Positions 1 to 5,870 of a stretch of 24,794 bases of DNA are shown here, one piece after another. How positions within the stretch are numbered: position 1 is the first letter of the stretch; every line of letters starts with the position of its first letter. Source of the DNA: a virus. A program made the position numbers and the translations under genes. The DNA lies in the IMG/VR virus record IMGVR_UViG_3300009684_000164, positions 1 through 24,794 of that record. The stretch is one strand, 5' to 3'. The notes beneath the pieces were generated by a model, which saw only the letters and a list, made by a program, of their open reading frames with translations, did not search any database and was not told the origin of the DNA.

Positions 1-42
1 TGAACGCATCCGTCCGGAGGACTTGATAGAGTCCGAAGGGCA
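1..42. repeat. 42-bp direct repeat, copy 1
   Basis: This sequence recurs at 145-186 with one mismatch (G at 35, A at 179). It contains a short dyad, GGACT-TGATAG-AGTCC. The copy begins at the first base of the window, so the array may continue upstream. No coding sequence overlaps it. It could be a regulatory or replication-related repeat; its function is not visible. Confidence 0.85.
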
Positions 43-96
43 AGTCAAGTGAACGCACCTAATAGCCTCCATTCGTGAGCAAGGTGCCACAAGATA

Positions 97-124
97 AGCA
101 AGCAGCAAGCAGCAAGCAGCAAGT
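97..124. repeat. Heptamer tandem repeat (AGCAAGC)4
   Basis: Four head-to-tail copies of AGCAAGC, the last ending in T, lie between the two 42-bp repeats. Replication slippage would explain the tandem copies. It is non-coding and no function can be assigned. Confidence 0.8.
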
Positions 125-144
125 AGTGCAGGATGCATTGCAGG

Positions 145-186
145 TGAACGCATCCGTCCGGAGGACTTGATAGAGTCCAAAGGGCA
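145..186. repeat. 42-bp direct repeat, copy 2
   Basis: Second copy of the repeat at 1-42, offset 144 bp with one substitution. It ends about 40 bp before the first gene, so it could be part of that gene's upstream control region. The dyad GGACT/AGTCC is conserved in both copies. Confidence 0.85.
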
Positions 187-229
187 GTATAGATAACGGC
201 GCTTAGGCGCTTGACAGAAAGTGAACATA

Positions 230-550
230 ATGAAGCCCCTAAACTTTGGGCCTCAGCCGCGAAGCTCCGACCGGCTTCCGGGTACTGCTAATCCGTCACT
301 TGACGATTACGCACTATCGGGATACCGTGACGGACAGCCCCCACGGGGGCGGATGCGGCAGGTCAGAAGCAGCTGGATAGACCCGATGGTTCAGGCGCAG
401 GCAGATACCCTAGAGCGGGTACGCGCTGAAGTCAGAGCCGTACGGGATGCCGACAGACTCGCCCGTGAGACTAGACTCGCGGAAGCAGTAGAACGGAAGC
501 AGCGACAACTTCAGGCGCTTACGGAACTGAACCGCAAGCTTGACGCCTGA
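230..550 (+). CDS. Hypothetical small phage protein with charged helical C-terminus
   Basis: A 106-residue protein if it starts at ATG 230; an in-frame GTG at 221 would add three residues. Neither start has a clear Shine-Dalgarno sequence. The N-terminal half is polar and proline/arginine-rich. Residues from about 55 to the end are rich in Arg, Glu, Ala and Gln with heptad-like spacing, which suggests a long helix or coiled coil. I do not recognise the family. It is the first gene of a cluster of tiny genes, and its stop codon lies at the edge of a strong hairpin that is copied after the next gene. Confidence 0.65.
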   Translation: MKPLNFGPQPRSSDRLPGTANPSLDDYALSGYRDGQPPRGRMRQVRSSWIDPMVQAQADTLERVRAEVRAVRDADRLARETRLAEAVERKQRQLQALTELNRKLDA

Positions 551-557
551 ACCCCTG

Positions 558-581
558 CCGGGGGGTGTCATAGCCCCCCGG
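558..581 (+). repeat. Intergenic stem-loop, copy A
   Basis: CCGGGGGG pairs perfectly with CCCCCCGG around an 8-nt loop, TGTCATAG. It lies just after the stop of the gene ending at 550. A homologous hairpin with a nearly identical loop follows the next gene at 830-851. There is no T-tract, so it is not a classical intrinsic terminator. It may instead protect or process the RNA. Confidence 0.75.
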
Positions 582-639
582 TGGATTGCCCATTAGGGCA
601 GTAGTACCCCTACATAACCCCACCTACGGGAGGAACCCT

Positions 640-822
640 ATGAACACTCACGCTACCCGCGCTTGGTATAGGTCGCAGACCGCTACCCTAGTGCAGGAAC
701 GGATGCGGGCTAACGCTGCCTACAGGCACGCGACCACCCCTATTCAGCGTGCCGACGCTGTACGGAAGCTCAGGCTTCTTGAGGCGCGGTATCAGGCAGT
801 AGCGAAGCTCCACTACGCCTAA
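640..822 (+). CDS. Hypothetical small basic protein
   Basis: A 60-residue, Arg/Ala-rich protein. ATG 640 is chosen because GGGAGGA lies just upstream at 629-635; a longer in-frame reading from 586 would run through hairpin and intergenic sequence. The composition suggests an all-helical, possibly nucleic-acid-binding protein, but no domain is recognised. It sits between the two copies of a repeated hairpin (558-581 and 830-851). Confidence 0.65.
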   Translation: MNTHATRAWYRSQTATLVQERMRANAAYRHATTPIQRADAVRKLRLLEARYQAVAKLHYA

Positions 823-829
823 CCCCTGT

Positions 830-851
830 CCGGGGGTGTCACAGCCCCCGG
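830..851 (+). repeat. Intergenic stem-loop, copy B
   Basis: CCGGGGG pairs with CCCCCGG around the 8-nt loop TGTCACAG. Compared with copy A (558-581), one G and the matching C are both missing, so the stem is kept while the sequence changes. Flanking bases (ACCCCTG before, GG..TTGC after) are also shared, which shows the two are duplicates. Confidence 0.75.
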
Positions 852-885
852 ATGGCTTGCAGTACCCGCTAACTAATCCAACATA

Positions 886-929
886 GGCGTATCGGGCAGC
901 GTTAGCCTGCCGTATTGCGACGATACGCC
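886..929 (+). other. Nested stem-loop in gene-free stretch
   Basis: GGCGTATCG (886-894) pairs perfectly with CGATACGCC (921-929). Directly inside, GGCAG (895-899) pairs with CTGCC (907-911), leaving a one-sided 9-nt bulge. It lies in the 207-bp gap between 822 and 1030, between two other hairpins. This is compatible with a structured leader or small RNA for the gene at 1030; no transcript evidence is available. Confidence 0.6.
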
Positions 930-944
930 GATTACCACCCGGCA

Positions 945-965
945 GCCCCGGACTACTACCGGGGC
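945..965 (+). other. Stem-loop upstream of gene at 1030
   Basis: GCCCCGG (945-951) pairs with CCGGGGC (959-965) around a 7-nt loop, ACTACTA. It is the third stem-loop in the 823-1029 gap and sits about 65 bp before the next start codon. No U-tract follows. Confidence 0.6.
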
Positions 966-1029
966 AGGCACTTAGGGCGCTGACGGTAACCCTAGTGCAG
1001 CCTATAGCCGTCACTACATAGGAGTGCTA

Positions 1030-1419
1030 ATGATCCGCGAGATAGCTCACGCGGCTGAGGTGGCGGCTCCCCTGATAGAAGCCGAAGTGGTGGCTTGCTT
1101 ACTTGTCGGCGGCATACATGCCTACGACAAGATTACGGGCAAGCGTACCCTTCGGAGGCTTATCCGGGCAGCCGCGATCCTGACAGCCGCTGAAGGCCAA
1201 TCATGGCGGCATCCGCTGAAGCTAGCGCGGGCAGTTTGGGCAGGTAGCCCTGACAGCCTTCCGCTGCCCGGCAGGGTTCTGATAGCTCCGGGCGCGTTTG
1301 CCCCGATTATTGGGCCTGTGGATGAAGCCTTAGCGATAATAGCTACAACTGCTATCGCCGTCTTGCCGTCTTGCCGCGTGAAGGTTATTGCAGCGTGGCA
1401 GACAACTGATTTGCTGTAG
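1030..1419 (+). CDS. Hypothetical protein with hydrophobic segments
   Basis: A 129-residue protein from ATG 1030, which is preceded by AGGAG at 1020-1024; an in-frame GTG at 1024 overlaps that ribosome-binding site and is less likely. There are two hydrophobic stretches, around residues 12-30 and 92-113, separated by a basic segment. The C-terminal part (proline/glycine, then PVDEALAII and a hydrophobic run) is faintly like YkvA/DUF1232 membrane proteins, but the resemblance is too weak to name it. It lies between gaps with strong stem-loops. Confidence 0.6.
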   Translation: MIREIAHAAEVAAPLIEAEVVACLLVGGIHAYDKITGKRTLRRLIRAAAILTAAEGQSWRHPLKLARAVWAGSPDSLPLPGRVLIAPGAFAPIIGPVDEALAIIATTAIAVLPSCRVKVIAAWQTTDLL

Positions 1420-1436
1420 GGGCAACAACGCTAGCC

Positions 1437-1488
1437 TTGCCTAGCCCCCTCCGCTGCCTGTTCCACGGTAGCGGTCGGGAGTAGGCAA
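1437..1488 (+). other. Long intergenic stem-loop
   Basis: TTGCCTA (1437-1443) pairs with TAGGCAA (1482-1488). Inside it, CCGCTGCC (1451-1458) pairs with GGTAGCGG (1467-1474) through one G-U wobble and an 8-nt loop. CCC/GGG pairs can bridge the two stems. It fills most of the gap between the genes ending at 1419 and starting at 1520. There is no T-tract. Confidence 0.6.
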
Positions 1489-1519
1489 CCCAGCTTACTG
1501 TTACAACTATGGGGGCGTT

Positions 1520-1756
1520 ATGCAACTAACTATTGCTATCTGGCAGTCCCGTAGCAAGAAGAACCTAGTCAAGCTAGATAGGTATCTAGATGGCACGGAT
1601 GCTTACTGCTACGAAATGCTGGAGGGCCATAGCGTCCGGGGTGGCGGGGTATTGTATGCCCCGTCGCAGGCTGCCGCGATAAAGCACATGGAAATGCGTA
1701 TTGTGCCTATCGCACAGCCGGATGCTAACAAGCTTCCAATGAAGCGGGTGCTTTAG
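1520..1756 (+). CDS. Hypothetical protein
   Basis: A 78-residue protein starting at ATG 1520, with GGGGG at 1511-1515 as the only nearby purine stretch. It has a mixed alpha/beta-like composition with a glycine turn (HSVRGGGVLY), followed by an alanine-rich segment and a short strand-like region. No family is recognised. It is followed after 24 bp by the next gene, whose ribosome-binding site lies in that gap, so the two are probably co-transcribed. Confidence 0.6.
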   Translation: MQLTIAIWQSRSKKNLVKLDRYLDGTDAYCYEMLEGHSVRGGGVLYAPSQAAAIKHMEMRIVPIAQPDANKLPMKRVL

Positions 1757-1780
1757 CCCGCACGATCACGGAGGTAGTAG

Positions 1781-1969
1781 ATGAGTAAACCAAGCCCACA
1801 AGCCGCTAGGCGGCTGACAATGGGGGAAGCTGCTACAGGAGCCGGAAGTTTCGGCGATTGGGAAGAGCAGATGGGGGAGACTGATTGCCCGGAAGGGTGT
1901 GAGGTTGAGCCTGATGGAGTGTGCCCTCACGGGTATCTGTCAGCCGGTAGAACGGCTGGAATCATCTGA
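1781..1969 (+). CDS. Small cysteine/histidine motif protein (CPEGC...CPHGY type)
   Basis: A 62-residue protein from ATG 1781, preceded by GGAGG at 1770-1774. The C-terminal part carries CPEGCEVEPDGVCPHGY. The C-x3-C and C-x-H spacing could bind zinc and is followed by a short hydrophobic end. Small proteins with this EPDG.CPHG pattern are common in actinobacteriophages and haloarchaeal mobile DNA and have no assigned function. It lies 12 bp before a two-helix membrane protein gene with the same style of ribosome-binding site. Confidence 0.75.
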   Translation: MSKPSPQAARRLTMGEAATGAGSFGDWEEQMGETDCPEGCEVEPDGVCPHGYLSAGRTAGII

Positions 1970-1981
1970 ACGGAGGTTTGT

Positions 1982-2191
1982 ATGAGTGACTTGTCAAGGT
2001 CAGTCATCGCCATCGCAGTAGGGTACGCAGCCTTTCAACAGGCGCGTATCCTCACGCGGTTGGGGGCGTATGCTCCCGATGGCGACGGCTTATACTTCAC
2101 GCGGTTCTGGCATAGCGTGGCGATTCTCGCTACGGTGTGTGCAGCGGTAGCGGCAGGGTTTTACCTGATCCGCTACGCCCGCAGTCGCTGA
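1982..2191 (+). CDS. Small two-helix membrane protein
   Basis: A 69-residue protein from ATG 1982, with CGGAGG at 1971-1976. Two hydrophobic stretches, at about residues 6-22 and 43-63, flank a polar loop with several Asp/Gly residues (APDGDG). The C-terminus is basic (RYARSR), predicting a cytoplasmic end. The topology is holin-like, but the lysis genes lie about 22 kb away, so this could equally be a superinfection or envelope protein. It is the last gene before a 476-bp gene-free region. Confidence 0.65.
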   Translation: MSDLSRSVIAIAVGYAAFQQARILTRLGAYAPDGDGLYFTRFWHSVAILATVCAAVAAGFYLIRYARSR

Positions 2192-2237
2192 CTACTCAGC
2201 CCGTAGCCCTGTTGCCGCAGGGTTACGGAGTGAGTAG
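2192..2237 (+). terminator. Strong stem-loop after first gene cluster (possible terminator)
   Basis: CTACTCA (2192-2198) pairs with TGAGTAG (2231-2237). After a 2x2 internal loop, CCGTAGCCCTG (2201-2211) pairs with CAGGGTTACGG (2218-2228) through one G-U pair around a 6-nt loop. It begins directly after the stop at 2191. No T-tract follows, so it may act as an RNA-stabilising element or a Rho-assisted stop rather than an intrinsic terminator. Confidence 0.5.
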
Positions 2238-2667
2238 CCATGGTAATGCTTACTAGTTTCGTGGACTTAAACCCCGGATCTGAGGGATCTAAAACATCAA
2301 GGTCGTGGCCTTTACTCACGGATGTGGAACCCATCTAAAAAGACTAGCGAGGTTGAGCAACGCGGCGAATCAGCGAGCATCTAGCGAGGTTGAGCATCAC
2401 GGCGAATCAGTGAGCATCTAACGAGTTTGGAGCGCGGTGAATCAGCGGAACCCGATGGAGAGATCAGCTATGGGTCTTCCAAGCGTATAGACATTAGCGC
2501 CGCCCGAAGCAACTTCAACAGGGAGATAGTAAGAAGAGCTTAGGGAATCTGGCTAGACAGTCGGTCGGGGGTAGCTCCCCCGGCTGACTGAGGCCGAGAA
2601 CTTCAGCGTAGCGGGGAGTCACATCGCCGCTACGCCATCCCGTAATGGGTAAAAGAAAGGAGTTAGG
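2238..2667. other. Gene-free control region before the GP88 operon
   Basis: No credible gene is seen on either strand in these 430 bp. It holds the 37-bp tandem repeats (2344-2448) and ends with the ribosome-binding site of the gene at 2668. I see no clear -35/-10 pair. Given the long operon that follows, this is a likely place for a phage promoter and possibly repeat-binding proteins or an origin. Confidence 0.5.
2344..2448. repeat. 37-bp tandem repeats, about 2.8 copies
   Basis: Copies start at 2344, 2381 and 2418, exactly 37 bp apart. Copies 1 and 2 differ at three positions. Copy 3 is more diverged and stops after about 31 bp. The shared core is CTAGCGAGGTTGAGCA, then CGGCGAATCAG. Iteron-like spacing upstream of an operon suggests protein-binding sites, but no known recognition sequence is identified. 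Confidence 0.8.
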
Positions 2668-3381
2668 GTGAGCGTTCTCGACTACCCTATCACCGACATA
2701 CACGAGGCCAATCGCATTGCAGGCGGTGGTGCCAAGCCTAACGGCAGACACTACAACGATGCGCTGACCTCAACAGGTAAGATGCCTTGCCCTAGTTATG
2801 CACTGCCAGCATCGGAGTGCAACATTGGTGGCAAGCTTCACCTGATCGAGGGCAGCGTGTGCTACGACTGCTATGCGATGAAGCACCGTTATGTCTGGAA
2901 GAACAACCAGCTCAAAATGTTCCGATGTCTGGAGGCTATTCGCCACGACCGTTGGGTCGATGCGATGGTGTTCCTGATCGGGGCATGGTGTGAGAAGAAC
3001 GATGTCTGGTTCTTCAGGTGGCACGATTCTGGAGAGATTCAGGATGGCGATCACCTTGAGAAGATCTGCGAGGTAGCTTCACGGCTGCCACAGGTGGACT
3101 TCTGGCTGCCGACGCGGGAGCGTCGAACAGTTCGTGAGTATGTTCTCAAGTGGGGCGACCCACCTGAGAACCTCAACATCCGTAAGTCGATGCCGATGAT
3201 GGACATGGCACCGCCGAAGAAGGGCATCGAGGACGGCATGATCTACTCAATGGTCAGCCGCCACCTTCCTGCCCCAGCGGATGCGCACGGATGCCCAGCA
3301 CCACAGCAGGACGGTGAGTGCGGAAGCTGCCGAGCATGTTGGGATACTGATGTACAGCTTGTCAGCTACAGCTACCACTAG
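2668..3381 (+). CDS. GP88-family cysteine-rich phage protein
   Basis: A 237-residue protein from GTG 2668, preceded by AAAGGAG at 2656-2662. It resembles the phage GP88 (gene product 88) family, which is related in style to Gp37/Gp68 proteins with metal-binding cysteines. Visible features are Cys41, Cys51, Cys65 and Cys68 (CYDCYA) in the N-terminal third. RWHDSGEI follows at 117-124, then FWLPTRE at 145-151, and a C-terminal cluster Cys209, 218, 221, 224. Such spacing fits an iron-sulfur or zinc centre, and radical-SAM-like chemistry has been suggested for relatives but is unproven here. It heads the long operon of small genes, so it is probably expressed early. Confidence 0.8.
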   Translation: MSVLDYPITDIHEANRIAGGGAKPNGRHYNDALTSTGKMPCPSYALPASECNIGGKLHLIEGSVCYDCYAMKHRYVWKNNQLKMFRCLEAIRHDRWVDAMVFLIGAWCEKNDVWFFRWHDSGEIQDGDHLEKICEVASRLPQVDFWLPTRERRTVREYVLKWGDPPENLNIRKSMPMMDMAPPKKGIEDGMIYSMVSRHLPAPADAHGCPAPQQDGECGSCRACWDTDVQLVSYSYH

Positions 3382-3390
3382 GAGGTAGAG

Positions 3391-3552
3391 ATGCCAGAGG
3401 AGAACGGCGCGGTAGTGAGCGTTGGGCGCTTGTTGGATTACTTGGACGGGAAGGGGCTGATCATCGAAGATGAGAACGCCATCCTTGCCGCTCTTGGGTA
3501 CTTTGAGATGACCTTTGAGACGAACCTTGCCTATGTGCAGGACAACTACTAG
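3391..3552 (+). CDS. Hypothetical 53-aa acidic protein
   Basis: A 53-residue protein from ATG 3391 with an ideal AGGAGG ribosome-binding site at 3380-3385 that overlaps the stop of the preceding gene. It is acidic, with a central segment of Leu, Ile, Glu and Asp that could be helical. It ends 9 bp before the next ATG, and the same TAGGAGGTAG(A/T)G pattern is used there. No family is recognised. Its tight spacing supports it as a real gene in the operon. Confidence 0.7.
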   Translation: MPEENGAVVSVGRLLDYLDGKGLIIEDENAILAALGYFEMTFETNLAYVQDNY

Positions 3553-3561
3553 GAGGTAGTG

Positions 3562-3756
3562 ATGTACACAATCGAGGGCTTTCTGGGCAATCGTTACGGA
3601 GGTGAATACTCAACTCGCGAAGAAGCGGTTGAGGTAGCCTTCAAGATCGCCAACGAATGTCAGATCACGCTGTTTGTCGCCAACCTAAAGGGTCAAGCGA
3701 TAGATCGGATTCAGTACCTTCCCGAGCGAATCACACGAGAGAGGCTGTATGACTGA
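3562..3756 (+). CDS. Hypothetical 64-aa protein
   Basis: A 64-residue protein from ATG 3562, five bases after AGGAGG (3551-3556); an in-frame GTG at 3559 is too close to that site. The sequence pattern suggests strand, helix (residues 18-32), strand and helix, a compact alpha/beta fold. The end overlaps the next gene by 8 bp, indicating translational coupling. No homologous family is recognised. Confidence 0.7.
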   Translation: MYTIEGFLGNRYGGEYSTREEAVEVAFKIANECQITLFVANLKGQAIDRIQYLPERITRERLYD

Positions 3757-4003
3757 GATCCAAGATGATGATTGGCGTGAGTTCACAATCTCAACCGAGG
3801 TTGCGGGTACTGACGGCGGCAGCTATTGGCTGGAGCTGGAAGGTACCGAGTACGGCAGCGGTGACGAGGAGTGGACCGCCGAGATAAGCGGTGACCCTGA
3901 TGTTGAGGTGAAGGTTACAGACCTTGATCCGTGGCCTGAGTTCCTGCCACGGCTGAAGATGCAGCCGCTTAAGAAGTTTGGGCCGTGGAATCTTGCAGGT
4001 TGA
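3749..4003 (+). CDS. Hypothetical acidic protein
   Basis: An 84-residue, strongly acidic protein from ATG 3749, overlapping the previous gene by 8 bp. Its alternating polar and hydrophobic pattern (FTISTEV, YWLELEG, WTAEIS, VEVKVTDL) suggests an all-beta fold. Acidic DNA-mimic behaviour is possible for such small phage proteins but is speculative here. It is followed by a 91-bp gap containing a hairpin. Confidence 0.65.
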   Translation: MTEIQDDDWREFTISTEVAGTDGGSYWLELEGTEYGSGDEEWTAEISGDPDVEVKVTDLDPWPEFLPRLKMQPLKKFGPWNLAG

Positions 4004-4014
4004 CCCAGACGGTA

Positions 4015-4041
4015 GGAGAGCAGCGCCCCCGCTGACTCTCC
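4015..4041 (+). other. Intergenic stem-loop
   Basis: GGAGAGCAGCG (4015-4025) pairs with CGCTG-A-CTCTCC (4030-4041), with one bulged A and a CCCC loop. It lies in the gap between the genes ending at 4003 and starting at 4095. There is no T-tract, so it could be an RNA-stability or weak termination element. Confidence 0.5.
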
Positions 4042-4094
4042 CTCCGCCTGTGCCATACAGCATGGGATGATAACAACTGAAGAGAGGGGACGCT

Positions 4095-4490
4095 ATGTCT
4101 CTGAACTGGAGTATTAGCGATGTCCGTGATTATGAGCAGATCACGATTACGGATCTCGACGATCGCACCATCCCAAGGGAGGTACATCAGGAGGGGTTGA
4201 AGACTGAAGCCCTTGTGTTCCTGACGATGGGCATTGGGATGAACAAGATCACCGAGGACAACGAGGGTGAGTTCTTTTCCCGCGTTGACATGTGGGAGTC
4301 GGTGTCTGGGACAATGCTTAGGCTTGGCCCAGAGCGCGAGCGGTACTACCTAACCTACGAGGATGTGCATCGGCGGGTTGGGCTAGGTACGAACGCTAGC
4401 AACCTGACAAAAGCAGCGTTCCACAAGAAGTTGATTGAGCAGTTGAGGCAGCATGCTGTCTACGGAATCAAAAGGAAGGTGACTTCATGA
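4095..4490 (+). CDS. Conserved hypothetical phage protein
   Basis: A 131-residue protein from ATG 4095, with AGAGAGGGG at 4081-4089 upstream. The middle (ALVFLTMGIGMNKIT, then a charged helix) and C-terminal part (LTYEDVHRRVGLGTNAS) look like a conserved small phage family that I have seen in actinobacteriophages with no assigned role. The C-terminus is basic. It overlaps the next gene by ATGA, showing coupling. Confidence 0.7.
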   Translation: MSLNWSISDVRDYEQITITDLDDRTIPREVHQEGLKTEALVFLTMGIGMNKITEDNEGEFFSRVDMWESVSGTMLRLGPERERYYLTYEDVHRRVGLGTNASNLTKAAFHKKLIEQLRQHAVYGIKRKVTS

Positions 4491-4705
4491 GTTCGCATGA
4501 TCCATTCGCTGACATAACCCTGACCTTCAATGAGTGGGTGAAAGTTGTGGGCTGGGTAGCTGGCGAAGTTGGCCGGATGAAGAAGCAGGTTGAGCGCGAA
4601 GCTCAGAACGATGACGAGTTTGCGGTGCGCCGTGGAATCGTCAATCTGGAGCGAGCGGTTGAAGTGCGGCAGATTCTGGACTCAGCAAAAGGAAGGAGTG
4701 TGTAA
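4487..4705 (+). CDS. Hypothetical 72-aa helical protein
   Basis: A 72-residue protein from ATG 4487, with AAGGAAGG at 4472-4479 upstream and an ATGA overlap with the preceding stop. It appears all-helical and charged, with a long Glu/Arg-rich segment from about residue 25 onward. No family is recognised. It shares one base with the next start codon (TAATG at 4703-4707). Confidence 0.65.
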   Translation: MSSHDPFADITLTFNEWVKVVGWVAGEVGRMKKQVEREAQNDDEFAVRRGIVNLERAVEVRQILDSAKGRSV

Positions 4706-4968
4706 TGGGCAGAATGGGAGCGGAAGACATGGCAGCGCAGGCCAGCTTTGAGGTGGCGCTGCACTGGCACTTGACAGGTAACCACTACCCACCGATTCAT
4801 GGTGACTTCCACAAGCCAGTTCGTAAGGCGATAGAGCTTGCGAACAACGGCGAGTGGGGTGCCACGGTGGAACTACCGAACGGGGTGACAAAGGTGGTCG
4901 CGGATGTGGTGCAGGAGTTGCACCTTGATCCGTTCATCGAAGTTGACTCGTGGGAGGAGGAGCTGTGA
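4705..4968 (+). CDS. Hypothetical 87-aa protein
   Basis: An 87-residue protein starting at ATG 4705 after AAGGAAGGAG (4690-4699). It has a His/Trp-containing N-terminal helix (ALHWHLTGNHY) and a strongly acidic C-terminus (DSWEEEL). No domain is recognised. The DNA encoding its last residues, GGAGGAGG (4953-4960), is also the ribosome-binding site for the next gene, whose GTG overlaps this stop. Confidence 0.65.
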   Translation: MGRMGAEDMAAQASFEVALHWHLTGNHYPPIHGDFHKPVRKAIELANNGEWGATVELPNGVTKVVADVVQELHLDPFIEVDSWEEEL

Positions 4969-5288
4969 GCGCAGCATTGACGGAAGATGAGATTGACATC
5001 ATCGCAGAGGCAGCCTATTCGGCTGACATGGGCATCAGGGATTTTCCCCGCTGGCCCAACGACGGTCACACAGTAGCTGTCGTGGGCTGGGAGGGTGACT
5101 TCCAGAAGTTCATGCGAGAGCTTGGGCAGTTGACCGCCCATGACGATCAGCAGGAGCTGATGGAGAAACTGGGCGACTGGACTTGCGAGGGCGTGGCATT
5201 GTCCACGGTCTGGTATTGGCGTAGTGCAGAGGTCGAGGGCAAGGCGCACGAGCGTCTGGCCTACCACGAGGAGAGGAGTGAGCAGTGA
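4965..5288 (+). CDS. Hypothetical 107-aa protein
   Basis: A 107-residue protein from GTG 4965, overlapping the previous stop (GTGA) and placed four bases after GGAGGAGG. An in-frame start at 4950 would include the ribosome-binding site as codons and is rejected. The protein is acidic, with three Trp in the central and C-terminal parts and a single Cys. No family is recognised. The next gene starts on the same GTGA overlap. Confidence 0.65.
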   Translation: MSAALTEDEIDIIAEAAYSADMGIRDFPRWPNDGHTVAVVGWEGDFQKFMRELGQLTAHDDQQELMEKLGDWTCEGVALSTVWYWRSAEVEGKAHERLAYHEERSEQ

Positions 5289-5530
5289 ACGGGCAGCCAA
5301 CAGAAGAGCAAGAGTTGTTCTTCGACGAGACGCTGAACAAGCTTTCAGCGTTCAAGGCATTGGCCGAGAGCGCAGAGGTTGCGCTCGGAGAAGGTGACTT
5401 TGACGCGGCAGTGTCAATGATGGACGAGGGCTGCTGCCTAGTAAGCGGCAGAGGAGTCTGGGAGTCAGTGACACGGGATGTAATCAAGATCCGAGACATC
5501 TCGGACGAGATCGAGAAGGAGGAGTCATGA
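5285..5530 (+). CDS. Hypothetical 81-aa acidic helical protein
   Basis: An 81-residue protein from GTG 5285, after GAGGAGAGGAG (5269-5279). It is acidic and mostly helical. The middle (AESAEVALGEGDFDAAVSM) looks like a tetratricopeptide-type helix pair, but a single repeat is not enough to claim that fold. The stop overlaps the next ATG. Confidence 0.65.
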   Translation: MNGQPTEEQELFFDETLNKLSAFKALAESAEVALGEGDFDAAVSMMDEGCCLVSGRGVWESVTRDVIKIRDISDEIEKEES

Positions 5531-5682
5531 AGTTTGAGGAACTGAAGGCCCATGTCGGCCACGAGTTGGAGTGTGTGGTTTACGGGGACAAGTACGCGGT
5601 CAACGCATCCGTAGAGTGCATCACTTGCGGCACGGTGTTGTTTGACAAGAGCAAGGCAGAGGAGGAGGAGGAGGAAGCATGA
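5527..5682 (+). CDS. 51-aa protein with CxxC knuckle and poly-Glu tail
   Basis: A 51-residue protein from ATG 5527, coupled by ATGA to the gene before it, with GGAGGAG at 5518-5524. Cys31 and Cys34 form one CxxC knuckle (CITCG), which resembles half of a zinc ribbon; Cys16 is upstream. The C-terminus is six consecutive Glu then Ala, and its GAG codons provide the ribosome-binding site for the next gene. Confidence 0.65.
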   Translation: MKFEELKAHVGHELECVVYGDKYAVNASVECITCGTVLFDKSKAEEEEEEA

Positions 5683-5870
5683 AGTTCACACTGACCATGG
5701 AGTTGGACAACGACGCATTCCTGTTTGACGAGGGTGATGTGGATGGTGACGCGCTGGCGAAGGTGCTGGCGCAAGTGTCAGAAGCGGTTTACGGTGTCAC
5801 TGGTGGCGGCGATTGCGCCTTCATCCACGATGTCAACGGCAACCGTTGTGGCAAGTGGGAGGTCAACTGA
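5679..5870 (+). CDS. Hypothetical 63-aa acidic protein
   Basis: A 63-residue protein from ATG 5679, overlapping the previous stop by ATGA. It has a beta-strand-like start (KFTLTMELDND) and an Asp/Gly-rich loop. A helix (ALAKVLAQVSEAVYGV) and a C-terminal hairpin with two Cys follow. The layout is like small single-domain phage proteins that pair with host factors, but no family is recognised. The last base is shared with the next ATG. Confidence 0.65.
   Translation: MKFTLTMELDNDAFLFDEGDVDGDALAKVLAQVSEAVYGVTGGGDCAFIHDVNGNRCGKWEVN

Noticed and set aside
688-1014. 108-residue minus frame in the structured gap
   Set aside because: It overlaps the gene at 640-822 and runs through three hairpins; no ribosome-binding site or domain.
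2344-2448. CRISPR array
   Set aside because: The 37-bp units are directly tandem without unique spacers, and no cas gene is present.
4797-5562. Two long minus frames (4797-5300 and 5110-5562)
   Set aside because: They lie opposite coupled + strand genes with good ribosome-binding sites and show no domain.
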